Shown here piece after piece: positions 8,544-16,613 of a DNA stretch of 43,571 nt. Each line of letters opens with the position of its first letter. Position 1 is the first letter of the stretch. Both the position numbers and the translations under genes were made by a program. The DNA is taken from the IMG/VR virus record IMGVR_UViG_3300024496_000051, positions 1 through 43,571 of that record; one strand, 5' to 3'. The DNA is from a virus. The notes under the pieces are model-generated. The model worked only from the letters and a program-made list of their open reading frames with translations, made no database searches and had not been told where the DNA came from.

Positions 8544-9401
8544 TTACTTTGTTGCTTCTACTTCTTTCGGTGGTTCAATTTTTGGTTGGACTACCTCTTT
8601 GTAGCTCCAGTGACCTTTACGCACTCCTTCGCGGATGGTTCCCACTACCGCGGCTTGGATTGCTAGGTTTGTAGCCTTGTTGATGCTTTCGTTAATGCTT
8701 CCGCCTGTCTCAGCCTCAATCGCCTGTTCACCAGATGAAACAAATTTCAATACTCCGAACTTGTCCATATAGCTCAGTACCGTCTTGGTAACTGTAGTCG
8801 TTGTTAAAACTTCGCCTGTTGCCACGCTAACTGTTCTCAACGTTACTGTTACTGTGTCTGATTGATATTGTGTTGTTGCACCAATACCAAGCAAACGCAC
8901 ACCACTACCGCCAGTTAATGTGTTTGAATCATAACCAACGATAGCACCTTCGATGATAATGCCAGCAAACATCATTGGCGGTAATGCTTTGGCATCTTTA
9001 CCTTGATACTGCTCTCTCATCTGTCGAATCATTTGACGTTCTTTAATTAGATTCTCTAATCCTACTCGCTCTAGGACTGTGAACCATCTTTGATCGCCTA
9101 CGTCTTGTAATGCTTTGATTAAGTATGCATCACCACCTTGGGTTACTGCCGAACTTAAACTAGCAATATTTGGAACACTCTTACGCTGACCTGTTAGATC
9201 TCTAAAACTGTAGACTGCTACAGGAATAGGACCACTGCTAGGTGGTAAAAGTTTATTTTCTTGTTTGTCGAAAAATTTACTTTGTTCAACTACAGGTGCT
9301 TCAAACTGTTCGCCTGTGATCTTTTCTTTGATTGCTGAACTTGTTGCACAACCAGTTAATACCAAACTTGCTACTGCTAAGGATAAAATTGTTTTTTTCA
9401 T
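8544..9401 (-). CDS. csgG: CsgG curli secretion channel, outer-membrane lipoprotein
   Basis: 285 residues, against about 277 in E. coli. CsgG forms a nine-subunit outer-membrane pore that exports curlins. Visible: a lipoprotein signal with lipobox (VLTGC, Cys18); the conserved blocks IPVAVYSFRDLTGQ, RWFTVLERVGLENLIKERQ, IIIEGAIVGYDSNTLTGG, RLLGIGATTQYQSDTVTV and VATGEVL; and a C-terminal helix region. The loop equivalent to the E. coli pore eyelet (Tyr51-Asn55-Phe56) reads SVPNIASLSSA here, without the aromatic residues. AAGGAG precedes ATG 9401, and csgF ends 12 bases upstream. No csgE or csgC is visible nearby. Confidence 0.95.
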   Translation of the reverse strand: MKKTILSLAVASLVLTGCATSSAIKEKITGEQFEAPVVEQSKFFDKQENKLLPPSSGPIPVAVYSFRDLTGQRKSVPNIASLSSAVTQGGDAYLIKALQDVGDQRWFTVLERVGLENLIKERQMIRQMREQYQGKDAKALPPMMFAGIIIEGAIVGYDSNTLTGGSGVRLLGIGATTQYQSDTVTVTLRTVSVATGEVLTTTTVTKTVLSYMDKFGVLKFVSSGEQAIEAETGGSINESINKATNLAIQAAVVGTIREGVRKGHWSYKEVVQPKIEPPKEVEATK

Positions 9402-9412
9402 TTATTTGCTCC

Positions 9413-9898
9413 TTAGAAGAAAAATGTATTAGCTGGAATGACCATACTGGTACTACCCTGAGGACCAGTTACGCTAATGTTAATAAGATTTACACCACTG
9501 CTATTGGTTGTTACCCACCAGCTAATAGTGCTGCCATTTTCGCCGCCTACGTTACTAATAGTACCGCAAGGACTAGATGCTGAACCACCGGAGCAGCTTG
9601 CGCCTTCGCCGAATAAACTGTCAGTCATTTGTTTAGCTAACTGTGAAAAGATACGACTTTCTACGTTAGCAAGAAAACGTGCAGTTGGAGTGTTTTGAGC
9701 TTCTGCTTTAGCCTTAGCTTCAAGAGCTTCTGCCGCTGCTCTGTTCTTTTCTTTGGCTTGATCTTCTAACTGTTTTATTGTTAGAACGTGAGAACTATAA
9801 CCAGAACCATTAAATGCTGGACTATTAAACTGGTGTGTCATTTCTGCCGAATAGGCAAGAGAAGGCACCAGAATTGTTGCTATTATTATTTTTTTCAT
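9413..9898 (-). CDS. csgF: CsgF-like curli assembly factor
   Basis: 161 residues, starting at ATG 9898 after GGGAG; the in-frame TTG at 9901 is less likely. After the signal peptide (to about SLAYSA) the mature N-terminus reads EMTHQFNSPAFNGS. This matches the E. coli CsgF segment (TMTFQFRNPNFGG) that inserts into the CsgG channel. It is followed by an Ala/Lys-rich helix longer than in E. coli CsgF (138 aa), a Cys pair, and a beta-rich C-terminus. CsgF couples secretion to nucleation at the cell surface. It is the first gene of the operon and has a late-type promoter in front of it. Confidence 0.9.
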   Translation of the reverse strand: MKKIIIATILVPSLAYSAEMTHQFNSPAFNGSGYSSHVLTIKQLEDQAKEKNRAAAEALEAKAKAEAQNTPTARFLANVESRIFSQLAKQMTDSLFGEGASCSGGSASSPCGTISNVGGENGSTISWWVTTNSSGVNLINISVTGPQGSTSMVIPANTFFF

Positions 9899-9924
9899 CA
9901 ATTCGCTCCCGGAATACCGTATAG

Positions 9925-9930
9925 TATTTA
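9925..9930 (-). promoter_or_regulatory. T4-type late promoter motif before csgF
   Basis: The minus strand reads CTAAATAC about 27 bases upstream of csgF. TAAATA is the core of the T4 late promoter. If it is used, the curli operon is expressed with the virion genes rather than early in infection. Confidence 0.45.
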
Positions 9931-9961
9931 GAGCGAATTTGTTCTAGATTAAACTATGTTA

Positions 9962-10897
9962 TTATTCAAACAATTGAGTAAAGATAATATTTTCTTTAAA
10001 ACGATCACTCATTTTATCAAACATCTTTTTATCACGTTCAATAAGAATACAATTTCTACCGGTTGCCTCGGCAGCTTTACCTGTTGAACCACTACCGGCA
10101 AACGTATCAAGAACTGTGTCACCTGGATTTGTACAAAGTTCGATAAAATATTCTAAAATTTCTGTAGGCTTTTGTGTAGGATGAATTTTATCTTTGCCAA
10201 GTCCGCCACTGTATGTGATAGTGTTTGGAATGACAGCACAAGACTTATTGTTTTCTACTTTGCGATTTTTGATCATTTCTTCTGCTTCTGCTTTTGCGGC
10301 GGCGAAGATAGAATCAATTGATTGAGTTCCAAATCCGTCTTTTGTATGTTTGTATATAATACTACTTACTTTATCAGCAACGGCATATCTATCAACAATA
10401 CTGTAAAGATCAGTGTCAGAATTAAATGTTCTTTTTCCACCTGGTTTGATGCCCCAAAGAATATATTCGCATCCACTTACAGGATTTACTTTACGATTGA
10501 AAGGAACTGCGGCAGGCTTTTTCCAGTTCCATACACGCTTAGGTTCAAATCCTTCTTCTTCCATAATCTTCCACAGATATGAAACATACTGATCAGAAAT
10601 GAATACTGCAAAGGCAGCACCTTTACGCATTTTTTTGAACCACATCTTAGACCAACTTCTTAGTTGATTGAGAAACTCTTCGTGACTGACAGAATCCCAG
10701 TTTTGATCAAATGCATCATCAAACTTTTGATTATGAATAGTGTTTTTATCTTCTCCTGTTTCTGGATCTTTCCATACAGGATTTGCAGCACCTTCTGAGA
10801 TATTGTAAGGTGGATCCGTTAAAAGAAAATCAACAGAGTCATCTTTGATTTGATCTGCAACTTCTAAACAGTCGCCTTGAATAAGTGTAGTAGTCAT
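9962..10897 (-). CDS. DNA methyltransferase, beta-class N6-adenine/N4-cytosine type
   Basis: A 311-residue site-specific methyltransferase. The catalytic DPPYNI motif (TDPPYNIS, near residue 32) comes before the SAM-binding FxGxG motif (DTFAGSGSTGKAAE, near 266). This order defines the beta class. A target-recognition region lies between them, and HPTQKP near 240 is the usual motif X region. It transfers a methyl group from S-adenosylmethionine to DNA; the target sequence cannot be read. It has its own consensus sigma70 promoter, so it is probably early and protects phage DNA from host restriction. No partner restriction enzyme is recognisable. Confidence 0.92.
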   Translation of the reverse strand: MTTTLIQGDCLEVADQIKDDSVDFLLTDPPYNISEGAANPVWKDPETGEDKNTIHNQKFDDAFDQNWDSVSHEEFLNQLRSWSKMWFKKMRKGAAFAVFISDQYVSYLWKIMEEEGFEPKRVWNWKKPAAVPFNRKVNPVSGCEYILWGIKPGGKRTFNSDTDLYSIVDRYAVADKVSSIIYKHTKDGFGTQSIDSIFAAAKAEAEEMIKNRKVENNKSCAVIPNTITYSGGLGKDKIHPTQKPTEILEYFIELCTNPGDTVLDTFAGSGSTGKAAEATGRNCILIERDKKMFDKMSDRFKENIIFTQLFE

Positions 10898-10903
10898 ACT
10901 ACT

Positions 10904-10932
10904 ATTATAGCAGAATTAAATTAAGGTGTCAA
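10904..10932 (-). promoter_or_regulatory. Consensus sigma70 promoter, leaderless methyltransferase transcript
   Basis: TTGACA (10932-10927), 17 bases, TATAAT (10909-10904), then six bases to ATG 10897. Transcription should begin on the A of the start codon. The -35 box overlaps the stop codon of the gene upstream. Confidence 0.75.
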
Positions 10933-12557
10933 GTGAACTGAATGTGAAATCCAGGAGCGTTTTGATCAACAGTATCAGTTCCTGCGTGATATTGGTAACC
11001 AAATTTTAAATCTTTAAATGGAGTCTTGATAACATTAATCGATCCGTCGCTGGCAATTGAAATTTTTGCAGCAATGGCATTTTTTCTTGTCATCACGTTG
11101 GTAATAGTTTTTTCCATTTCTTGAGAATCTTCGCCTTCAACAACAGCATTTCTAAAACCCATACCTAACATATATGTTAATTGGCGACTAGCAGCTCTTA
11201 CAAAATTTGCATCAAATTTCTTTTTACCTGCAGACTTTGTACTCTGTTTTGGTTCTTCACCAACATCGGTATCTTTTACATAATTTTTATAATCGCCCGG
11301 AAGACCAACAGGAACTAATGTATCTTTCTTTCCTCTTTTTCTACCGGCAGCAACAGCCGCTGGCATAATGGTTTTTAAATATAACGAATATAAATTTTTC
11401 TGTCCGTCTGGAGTAGCACTTAATTTTTTCACTAGTGCTGTGACAGCAGCCTCCATATCAGCATACGACATTGGAGTTGTTCCGAGTATTTCATTAAGTT
11501 TGACCGCTTCAGGAACTTGAGACTTTTGAGCAGCACGAATTAATTTATCATTGGTTTTTCCATCTTTGCTGATAAAATCTTTTAGAATTTCAAAATGCTT
11601 ACCAGCCTGCCATTCTGGATCTTCTGCTTGCATCGACTTTTCATAATCGTCAATCATATCTCGAATTGCTGAAAAACTATTTCCACTGCCGCCTAAACTT
11701 TTAACAGCAACTGGAGTTCCTTTAACTTCAACGTCAATTAATGGTTTGTTAGAAGTGGCTGAGAAAGAAATTATATCATTGTCACTATCTGCTAAAACTA
11801 TAGGTGTTAGAACTTCACCAAAATCTTGACTAATCAAATTTAAACAAGGTCCAATGTGAGACATTAACTCAGGATCCACACTAGTACGCTGTTTCATAGC
11901 TACATCAAGTAATTGAGACAATGCTTGTTGTAGTTGTGGATCTGACTTAACAACATTAGGTATATTTTTCTTAACCATTGCTACCATTTGTGTTTTAGTT
12001 AAGTCAACTCCTTTAAGACCAAATTTCTCAGGACGTAACATTTGAATACCTACCTGACATTTACCTTCGGCGCCCTCCTGTCCTCCTTTACCTGCAATAA
12101 CAACTGTAAAGACAATTTCACCTTGTTTAAACGTATAAATGAAATTTTGATATGTGCCAGAAACTATCTGGATTGGAGTTTTTGTATTTGTTAGAGTTAA
12201 TCCGTTTTTAGATAAAATGTCTAATACACGTTCTCTAGGCAATGCGTTTAAAATACGGATACTAGGAATTTTCTTTCCGGCGTTTAGATCTTCGACATCA
12301 TTACGAACATTAACAGCAGGAAATTCTTTTATAAGAATATTTTTTATTTTCTCAACTACTGGTTGTTGTTCTGCTTTGTTGGCATATTTTACACCGTCAA
12401 ATTCAAAAGGTCCTGTTCCTTTTGCTCCAGGTCTAGCTTTCTTTAATTGCTGCGGAGGGGCGTCTACAGGGTTTTGATCTTTGGTGGCGGCGACCGGAGC
12501 ATCGGTAGCCACTTTTTTTACAGGTTCTTGTTCAGTAATTATTTCGAAAAAACGCAT
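10929..12557 (-). CDS. Putative internal head protein, unknown function
   Basis: I start it at ATG 12557 (542 aa), because TAAATA lies seven bases upstream and the longer reading would run into the previous gene. The N-terminus MRFFEIITEQEP looks like a T4 capsid-targeting peptide, with an (I/L)-x-E site (ITE) of the kind the T4 prohead protease gp21 cuts. A Pro/Ala/Lys-rich linker and a large mixed domain follow. Around residues 265-300 is IDVEVKGTPVAVKSLGGSGN, which faintly recalls a nuclease core (acidic, E-x-K). The assignment as a packaged head protein rests on the tag and promoter only. Confidence 0.55.
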   Translation of the reverse strand: MRFFEIITEQEPVKKVATDAPVAATKDQNPVDAPPQQLKKARPGAKGTGPFEFDGVKYANKAEQQPVVEKIKNILIKEFPAVNVRNDVEDLNAGKKIPSIRILNALPRERVLDILSKNGLTLTNTKTPIQIVSGTYQNFIYTFKQGEIVFTVVIAGKGGQEGAEGKCQVGIQMLRPEKFGLKGVDLTKTQMVAMVKKNIPNVVKSDPQLQQALSQLLDVAMKQRTSVDPELMSHIGPCLNLISQDFGEVLTPIVLADSDNDIISFSATSNKPLIDVEVKGTPVAVKSLGGSGNSFSAIRDMIDDYEKSMQAEDPEWQAGKHFEILKDFISKDGKTNDKLIRAAQKSQVPEAVKLNEILGTTPMSYADMEAAVTALVKKLSATPDGQKNLYSLYLKTIMPAAVAAGRKRGKKDTLVPVGLPGDYKNYVKDTDVGEEPKQSTKSAGKKKFDANFVRAASRQLTYMLGMGFRNAVVEGEDSQEMEKTITNVMTRKNAIAAKISIASDGSINVIKTPFKDLKFGYQYHAGTDTVDQNAPGFHIQFT

Positions 12558-12564
12558 AGTATAA

Positions 12565-12570
12565 TATTTA
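12565..12570 (-). promoter_or_regulatory. Late promoter motif fused to the bilin reductase stop codon
   Basis: TAAATA on the minus strand; its first three bases are the TAA stop of the bilin reductase gene. Seven bases separate it from ATG 12557 and there is no ribosome site, so the message would be almost leaderless. Confidence 0.5.
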
Positions 12571-13251
12571 GCGGATTTCGGGGAACAGGCATTCTTGTAT
12601 AAACACCCTAACATCTTCTTCCGAAAGCCCTAAACTAACCATTACACGCGGTGTATGAGGGTTTTGTTTTTGATTTTGAGCATAGTAATTCTGTTCAAAA
12701 GTTGCATCTGCGGTAGTATTATTAGTTTCACCTACGGTTTCTAAGTAATGATTAACCAGTATATGTGCTAGACTAGTAATCTGTGACAATTCTGATTCGT
12801 CTTTGACATTGCCCGCAGCTACCATACTAGAGCTAAAAATACGCTGTGCCCAGTCGGGTAATTCACGTTTGCGGATCCACTCGTATCTAGTAACTTCTTC
12901 AGCAAAATAATCTATCATAGGATGCTGTTTGTCTGTAGTTGGGCTATAGTCTATGAAACAGCCTGTGATCTTGTTTTTTCCTGCTATTACATCAAAACCA
13001 AATATAGGAGCAGAGTTATGAATATGGGGGAAAATGCAACAATGCATCATCCATAGTCCTTTGGTTTCTCGAGCATCTACGACGTCAATATGAGCACGAC
13101 GATAAGAATCGGACCTCCAAACGCGATTAACCCACCCAGGCTGATTAAAACGATCCATTCCGGCCTCAAATATTTCAGTACCGGTCTCATCAAACTTTTG
13201 TTCAAGGAGATTTTGGACTTCAATTAAAGTATTCCAAACTTTACTGTCCAC
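12568..13251 (-). CDS. Ferredoxin-dependent bilin reductase (PcyA/PebS/PcyX family)
   Basis: 227 residues. Members of this family reduce biliverdin to phycobilins using ferredoxin electrons. The core MMHCCIFPHIHNSAPIFGFD matches the PcyA-type block: His70 and Asp87 are 17 residues apart, as are the catalytic His88 and Asp105 of Synechocystis PcyA. A conserved-looking FIDYSP follows. The start is GTG 13251, inside the last codons of the heme oxygenase gene (11-base overlap); a stop just upstream in frame excludes a longer form. Placed directly after heme oxygenase, it would complete heme to biliverdin to bilin. The product (PCB, PEB or other) cannot be told from sequence. Confidence 0.88.
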   Translation of the reverse strand: MDSKVWNTLIEVQNLLEQKFDETGTEIFEAGMDRFNQPGWVNRVWRSDSYRRAHIDVVDARETKGLWMMHCCIFPHIHNSAPIFGFDVIAGKNKITGCFIDYSPTTDKQHPMIDYFAEEVTRYEWIRKRELPDWAQRIFSSSMVAAGNVKDESELSQITSLAHILVNHYLETVGETNNTTADATFEQNYYAQNQKQNPHTPRVMVSLGLSEEDVRVFIQECLFPEIR

Positions 13252-13786
13252 GATAAAGATCTCGCATCATTTTAATAGCAAATTCAAATGCTACACGAGC
13301 TTCATCTCCAAGGTCGTCAGTTAATGTTGCACGAATAGCACCCTTCATATCATCAGCATTATCAAAGTCGTAAAACTTGCCACTGCTGATATGTGCTACT
13401 TGTTTTTTAATGATTTGACCGCCGAATAGGTCGCCCATATGGCGGCAGTATAGATGCGCTTTAACCAAATGTTTACGTTCTGGGTCATTGCCTAGTTTAT
13501 GTAGATATGCCTGATACTCTAGAGTAGCAGGTGTTAGATAACAATATGTACCGTCATCTAATTCTTGAAAGTCTGCGTGAATAGCACGTAGACGAGGTAA
13601 ATCTGGCATTGTGTCAAGAAACCCTTGACGCTTACAATACCATTCGATAGGATCATAGACTGCTAACAAATTATATAGATAGTTTCTATAATCTTCTTTT
13701 TCAATTTTTCCGCTAAGTAACATCTTAGCAAACGTTGTTGTTTCTGCTTCGTGATGCAGATCTTTTGTAATCTCTCTTAGACTCAT
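13241..13786 (-). CDS. Heme oxygenase (biliverdin-producing)
   Basis: 181 residues, HO-1 superfamily: it opens heme to biliverdin, CO and iron. The proximal-His region LHHEAETTTF (ligand probably His11) and the distal-helix motif GDLFGGQ (near residue 117) are both present. The length is a little short of cyanobacterial Ho1. The start overlaps the clpS stop (ATGA) and the stop overlaps the bilin reductase start, so the three genes are translationally coupled. Besides feeding the reductase, it would free heme iron, which the phage iron enzymes could use. The family assignment is firm. Confidence 0.93.
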   Translation of the reverse strand: MSLREITKDLHHEAETTTFAKMLLSGKIEKEDYRNYLYNLLAVYDPIEWYCKRQGFLDTMPDLPRLRAIHADFQELDDGTYCYLTPATLEYQAYLHKLGNDPERKHLVKAHLYCRHMGDLFGGQIIKKQVAHISSGKFYDFDNADDMKGAIRATLTDDLGDEARVAFEFAIKMMRDLYRGQ

Positions 13787-14082
13787 TCTTGTTCCACTGT
13801 TATGCGTAAAGGTGATCCGTTTTGACGGGCAATGCCTGTTGCTTCAATACCCTTTTGTTCGGCAATTTCAAAAGGATAAATCCCCGCAATTCCGCTCCCT
13901 GATTCGTGGATTTCTAAAGTGATATCTTTGGCTTTTGATTCAGTGTGTTTAAAAATGCCAGTTAACAAATCTATCACTAATTCCATAGGAGTCTGATCAT
14001 CATTTAAAAACACAACCTTCCACAATTTTGGTGGTTGCAATGATACAACGACTTTTTCTTCTACTACGGTTTCTGTTGACAT
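13783..14082 (-). CDS. clpS: ClpS N-degron adaptor
   Basis: 99 residues, usual ClpS size. ClpS delivers proteins with bulky N-terminal residues to ClpAP. The motif VVFLNDDQTPMELV holds Asn27-Asp28-Asp29, and His59 in LEIHESGSGIAG matches the N-degron pocket histidine (E. coli N34, D35, H66). The last strand, FEIAEQKG, is also typical. AGGAG precedes the ATG. It leads the clpS-heme oxygenase-bilin reductase cluster. A phage ClpS may redirect host proteolysis; its targets are unknown. Confidence 0.93.
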   Translation of the reverse strand: MSTETVVEEKVVVSLQPPKLWKVVFLNDDQTPMELVIDLLTGIFKHTESKAKDITLEIHESGSGIAGIYPFEIAEQKGIEATGIARQNGSPLRITVEQE

Positions 14083-14115
14083 TATAACTCCTACTTCTCT
14101 TATACGTTATTTAAC

Positions 14116-14139
14116 AAAGGGCGAGTTACCCCGCCCTTT
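14116..14139. terminator. Hairpin between hsp20 and clpS
   Basis: AAAGGGCG and CGCCCTTT form an 8-bp stem with an 8-base loop. It follows the hsp20 stop on the minus strand. The T-rich run is better on the plus side, so termination for leftward transcripts may be partial. Confidence 0.55.
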
Positions 14140-14146
14140 TATTATA

Positions 14147-14581
14147 TTACTTTACATCAACGATGTCAATGACTTTTGGCTTTGCAGATTCAGGAACATT
14201 GCGAACTAACTTAATAGTCAGCATACCATTTTCTGTTTCTGCACCAACAACTTCAATATGTTCTGCAAGAGGGAACTCTTTAACAAAATCACGAGTTGCT
14301 AGTCCACGATGTAGATATTGCTCAGGAGCATAATCTGTAGTCATACTTTCGCCCTTGACCACTAGGACATTGTTTTCAACAGTAACAGAAATTTCTGCCT
14401 TGCTAAAACCAGTAACTGCTAATTGAATAGCATATTCATTTTCTTCCAACTTCAAAATGTTGTGTGGAGGATAGTTATTAGACACGCTGTTAGCAAAACG
14501 GCGTTCCATTTGATCGAACATAGTGTCGAAACCTACAAGTGCTCTGTTTAGAGCATCTAATCTAGCTAATTGATTGTTCAT
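14147..14581 (-). CDS. Small heat-shock protein Hsp20/IbpA family
   Basis: 144 residues, starting at ATG 14581 (MNNQLARLDALNRALVGFD); AAGGAG sits seven bases upstream. ATP-independent holdase that keeps unfolding proteins soluble. The alpha-crystallin domain spans about 40-130 and contains the usual ENNVLVVKGE and ENGMLTIKLVR strands. The C-terminal tail carries an I-x-I-like anchor (VIDI). The gene follows dnaK, and its leader shares 17 bases with the dnaK leader. It probably passes clients to the phage DnaK. Confidence 0.92.
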   Translation of the reverse strand: MNNQLARLDALNRALVGFDTMFDQMERRFANSVSNNYPPHNILKLEENEYAIQLAVTGFSKAEISVTVENNVLVVKGESMTTDYAPEQYLHRGLATRDFVKEFPLAEHIEVVGAETENGMLTIKLVRNVPESAKPKVIDIVDVK

Positions 14582-14588
14582 AATAGTC

Positions 14589-14605
14589 TCCTTATAAAGT
14601 AAGAA
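14589..14605 (-). promoter_or_regulatory. Hairpin masking the hsp20 ribosome site (candidate RNA thermometer)
   Basis: In the RNA, UUCUUA pairs with UAAGGA across a five-base loop (CUUUA), hiding the Shine-Dalgarno. The stem is short, AU-rich and includes a G-U pair, as in fourU-type thermometers. Almost the same element precedes dnaK. Confidence 0.4.
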
Positions 14606-14639
14606 CAATTAGGGGCCTCGAAAGTACCCCTGGTTATGA

Positions 14640-16532
14640 TTAGTCGGCTTTCTTCTCTGTGAAGGTAGCATCAACTACATCATCTTCTGCAGACTGAGGT
14701 TGAGCTTGAGCTTGGTCCTTAGCCTGACGTTTCTGTAGCAATACTGACATCGACGGTACAATTTTTTCCAGTGCAGATTTAATATCTTCTACGCTGTCGC
14801 CTTTTGTAGCGGTTTCAATATCAGCAAGTGCTTTTTCAATATCTGAAATCTCTGTGTCTGTCAATTCACTGCGGAACTCTTCAAGATCTTTCTTAACTTC
14901 GTGTACTTGTGCTTCGGCTGAGTTACGAGTATCGATGAGTTCACGTGCTTTCTTATCTGCTTCTGCATTAAGCTCTGCATCTTTGATCATTTGTTGAATC
15001 TCAGATTCACTTAAACCAGAATTAGATTTAATTGTAATTTTGTTTTCTTTACCAGTGTTCTTATCTTTGGCACTGATGTGCATAATGCCGTTGGCATCGA
15101 TGTCAAAGGTAACTTCAATTTGTGGTTGTCCTCTACGTGCAGGAGCAATGCCGTCAAGTTTGAATTCACCTAGCAATTTATTATATTGTACTAGTTCACG
15201 TTCACCTTGGAAAACTTTGATATCTACTGCAGGCTGATTATCTTCAGCTGTAGAAAATACTTGTTGTCCCTTAGTTGGAATTGTGGTGTTCTTTTGAATA
15301 ATCTTGGTAAACACACCGCCCATTGTTTCAATACCAAGTGACAGAGGAGTAACGTCTAGCAATAGAACGTCTTTACGATCGCCACCAAGAACAGCGCCTT
15401 GAATAGCAGCACCGACAGCAACTGCTTCGTCTGGGTTAACATCTTTACGTGGTGCTTTGCCAAATAACTTTTCTACTTCTTCTTGAACCTTAGGCATACG
15501 TGTCTGACCACCGACTAAGATAACTTCCTCAATATCTGAGGCACTTACACCTGCATCTTGCATAGCAGTACGGCACGGTGCTAATGAACGATTAATCAAA
15601 TCTTCTACAAGTGCTTCTAGTTTAGCACGAGTAATTTTAATGTTCATATGCTTAGGACCATTAGCATCTGCTGTAATGTAAGGCAAGTTAACATCTGTGC
15701 TAGCAGAGCTAGACAGTTCAATCTTTGCTTTTTCAGCAGATTCTTTTAGACGTTGTAGAGCAAGCATATCTTTCTTTAGATCAACACCTTGTTCTTTCTT
15801 AAATTCATCAACCAAGTAATCCATAATACGTTGGTCAAAGTCTTCACCACCCAAGAAGGTGTCGCCGTTGGTGGACAACACTTCAATTTGTTTGTCACCG
15901 TCAACATCTGCAATTTCGATAATACTTACGTCAAATGTACCACCACCTAGGTCGTAGACTGCGATCTTGCGATCTTTCTTGTCTTGTTTGTCTACACCAT
16001 ATGCTAGTGCAGCCGCTGTTGGTTCGTTAATGATACGCAGTACTTCTAAACCTGCAATAGCACCAGCATCTTTTGTTGCCTGACGCTGACTGTCATTGAA
16101 ATAAGCAGGAACTGTGATAACTGCTTGTGTAACAGGCTCGCCTAAATAATCTTCGGCAGTTTTCTTCATCTTACGAAGTACTTCTGCTGAAATTTGTGGA
16201 GGTGCTAATTCTTTGCCTTGTGCCTTAACCCACGCATCACCGTTTTTGGCTTCGTAGATTTCGTATGGCATTAGGTCAAGATCTTTTTGTACAGCCTGTT
16301 CTTTGAACTTACGTCCAATTAAACGCTTGGCTGCATAAACTGTATTTTTTGGGTTTGTAACTGCTTGACGCTTTGCTGAAGCGCCAACAATAATTTCGTC
16401 GGGTGTATAGGCAACAATACTAGGAGTAGTGCGAGCACCTTCTGAATTTTCAATAACTTTGGAAGTTCCGTTCTCGATAACAGCCACGCAAGAATTGGTG
16501 GTGCCGAGGTCAATACCGATGATCTTAGACAT
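14640..16532 (-). CDS. dnaK: DnaK (Hsp70) chaperone
   Basis: 630 residues, close to the bacterial 638. The ATPase domain has the signatures [27 protein letters not shown] and [14 protein letters not shown]. The conserved linker [11 protein letters not shown] leads to the substrate-binding domain, and the C-terminus ends in an acidic [14 protein letters not shown] tail like host DnaK. AAGGAG precedes ATG 16532 inside a hairpin. No dnaJ or grpE lies in the window, so it would rely on host or distant phage partners. It is complete with no signs of decay, and may help fold virion proteins. Confidence 0.97.
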   Translation of the reverse strand: MSKIIGIDLGTTNSCVAVIENGTSKVIENSEGARTTPSIVAYTPDEIIVGASAKRQAVTNPKNTVYAAKRLIGRKFKEQAVQKDLDLMPYEIYEAKNGDAWVKAQGKELAPPQISAEVLRKMKKTAEDYLGEPVTQAVITVPAYFNDSQRQATKDAGAIAGLEVLRIINEPTAAALAYGVDKQDKKDRKIAVYDLGGGTFDVSIIEIADVDGDKQIEVLSTNGDTFLGGEDFDQRIMDYLVDEFKKEQGVDLKKDMLALQRLKESAEKAKIELSSSASTDVNLPYITADANGPKHMNIKITRAKLEALVEDLINRSLAPCRTAMQDAGVSASDIEEVILVGGQTRMPKVQEEVEKLFGKAPRKDVNPDEAVAVGAAIQGAVLGGDRKDVLLLDVTPLSLGIETMGGVFTKIIQKNTTIPTKGQQVFSTAEDNQPAVDIKVFQGERELVQYNKLLGEFKLDGIAPARRGQPQIEVTFDIDANGIMHISAKDKNTGKENKITIKSNSGLSESEIQQMIKDAELNAEADKKARELIDTRNSAEAQVHEVKKDLEEFRSELTDTEISDIEKALADIETATKGDSVEDIKSALEKIVPSMSVLLQKRQAKDQAQAQPQSAEDDVVDATFTEKKAD

Positions 16533-16539
16533 ACATATC

Positions 16540-16555
16540 TCCTTATAAAGTAAGA
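16540..16555 (-). promoter_or_regulatory. Hairpin masking the dnaK ribosome site (candidate RNA thermometer)
   Basis: UCUUA pairs with UAAGG(A) around the loop CUUUA, covering the AAGGAG of dnaK. The shared leader string CTTACTTTATAAGGAGA also precedes hsp20, which suggests common control or duplication. Confidence 0.4.
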
Positions 16556-16607
16556 TCTAATTGAGCACTATGCTCTGTAACAAGCCCTGTGGTACTTGCT
16601 ACAAATT

Positions 16608-16613
16608 TATTTA
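16608..16613 (-). promoter_or_regulatory. Late promoter motif fused to the exonuclease stop codon
   Basis: The minus strand reads GATAAATA; the TAA stop of the exonuclease gene forms the first half of TAAATA. It lies about 75 bases upstream of dnaK and could drive dnaK-hsp20 late. Confidence 0.4.

Noticed and set aside
2301-9898. csgE or csgC within the curli operon
   Set aside because: No frame in the operon shows a signal peptide with CsgE- or CsgC-like sequence; the tiny genes do not match.
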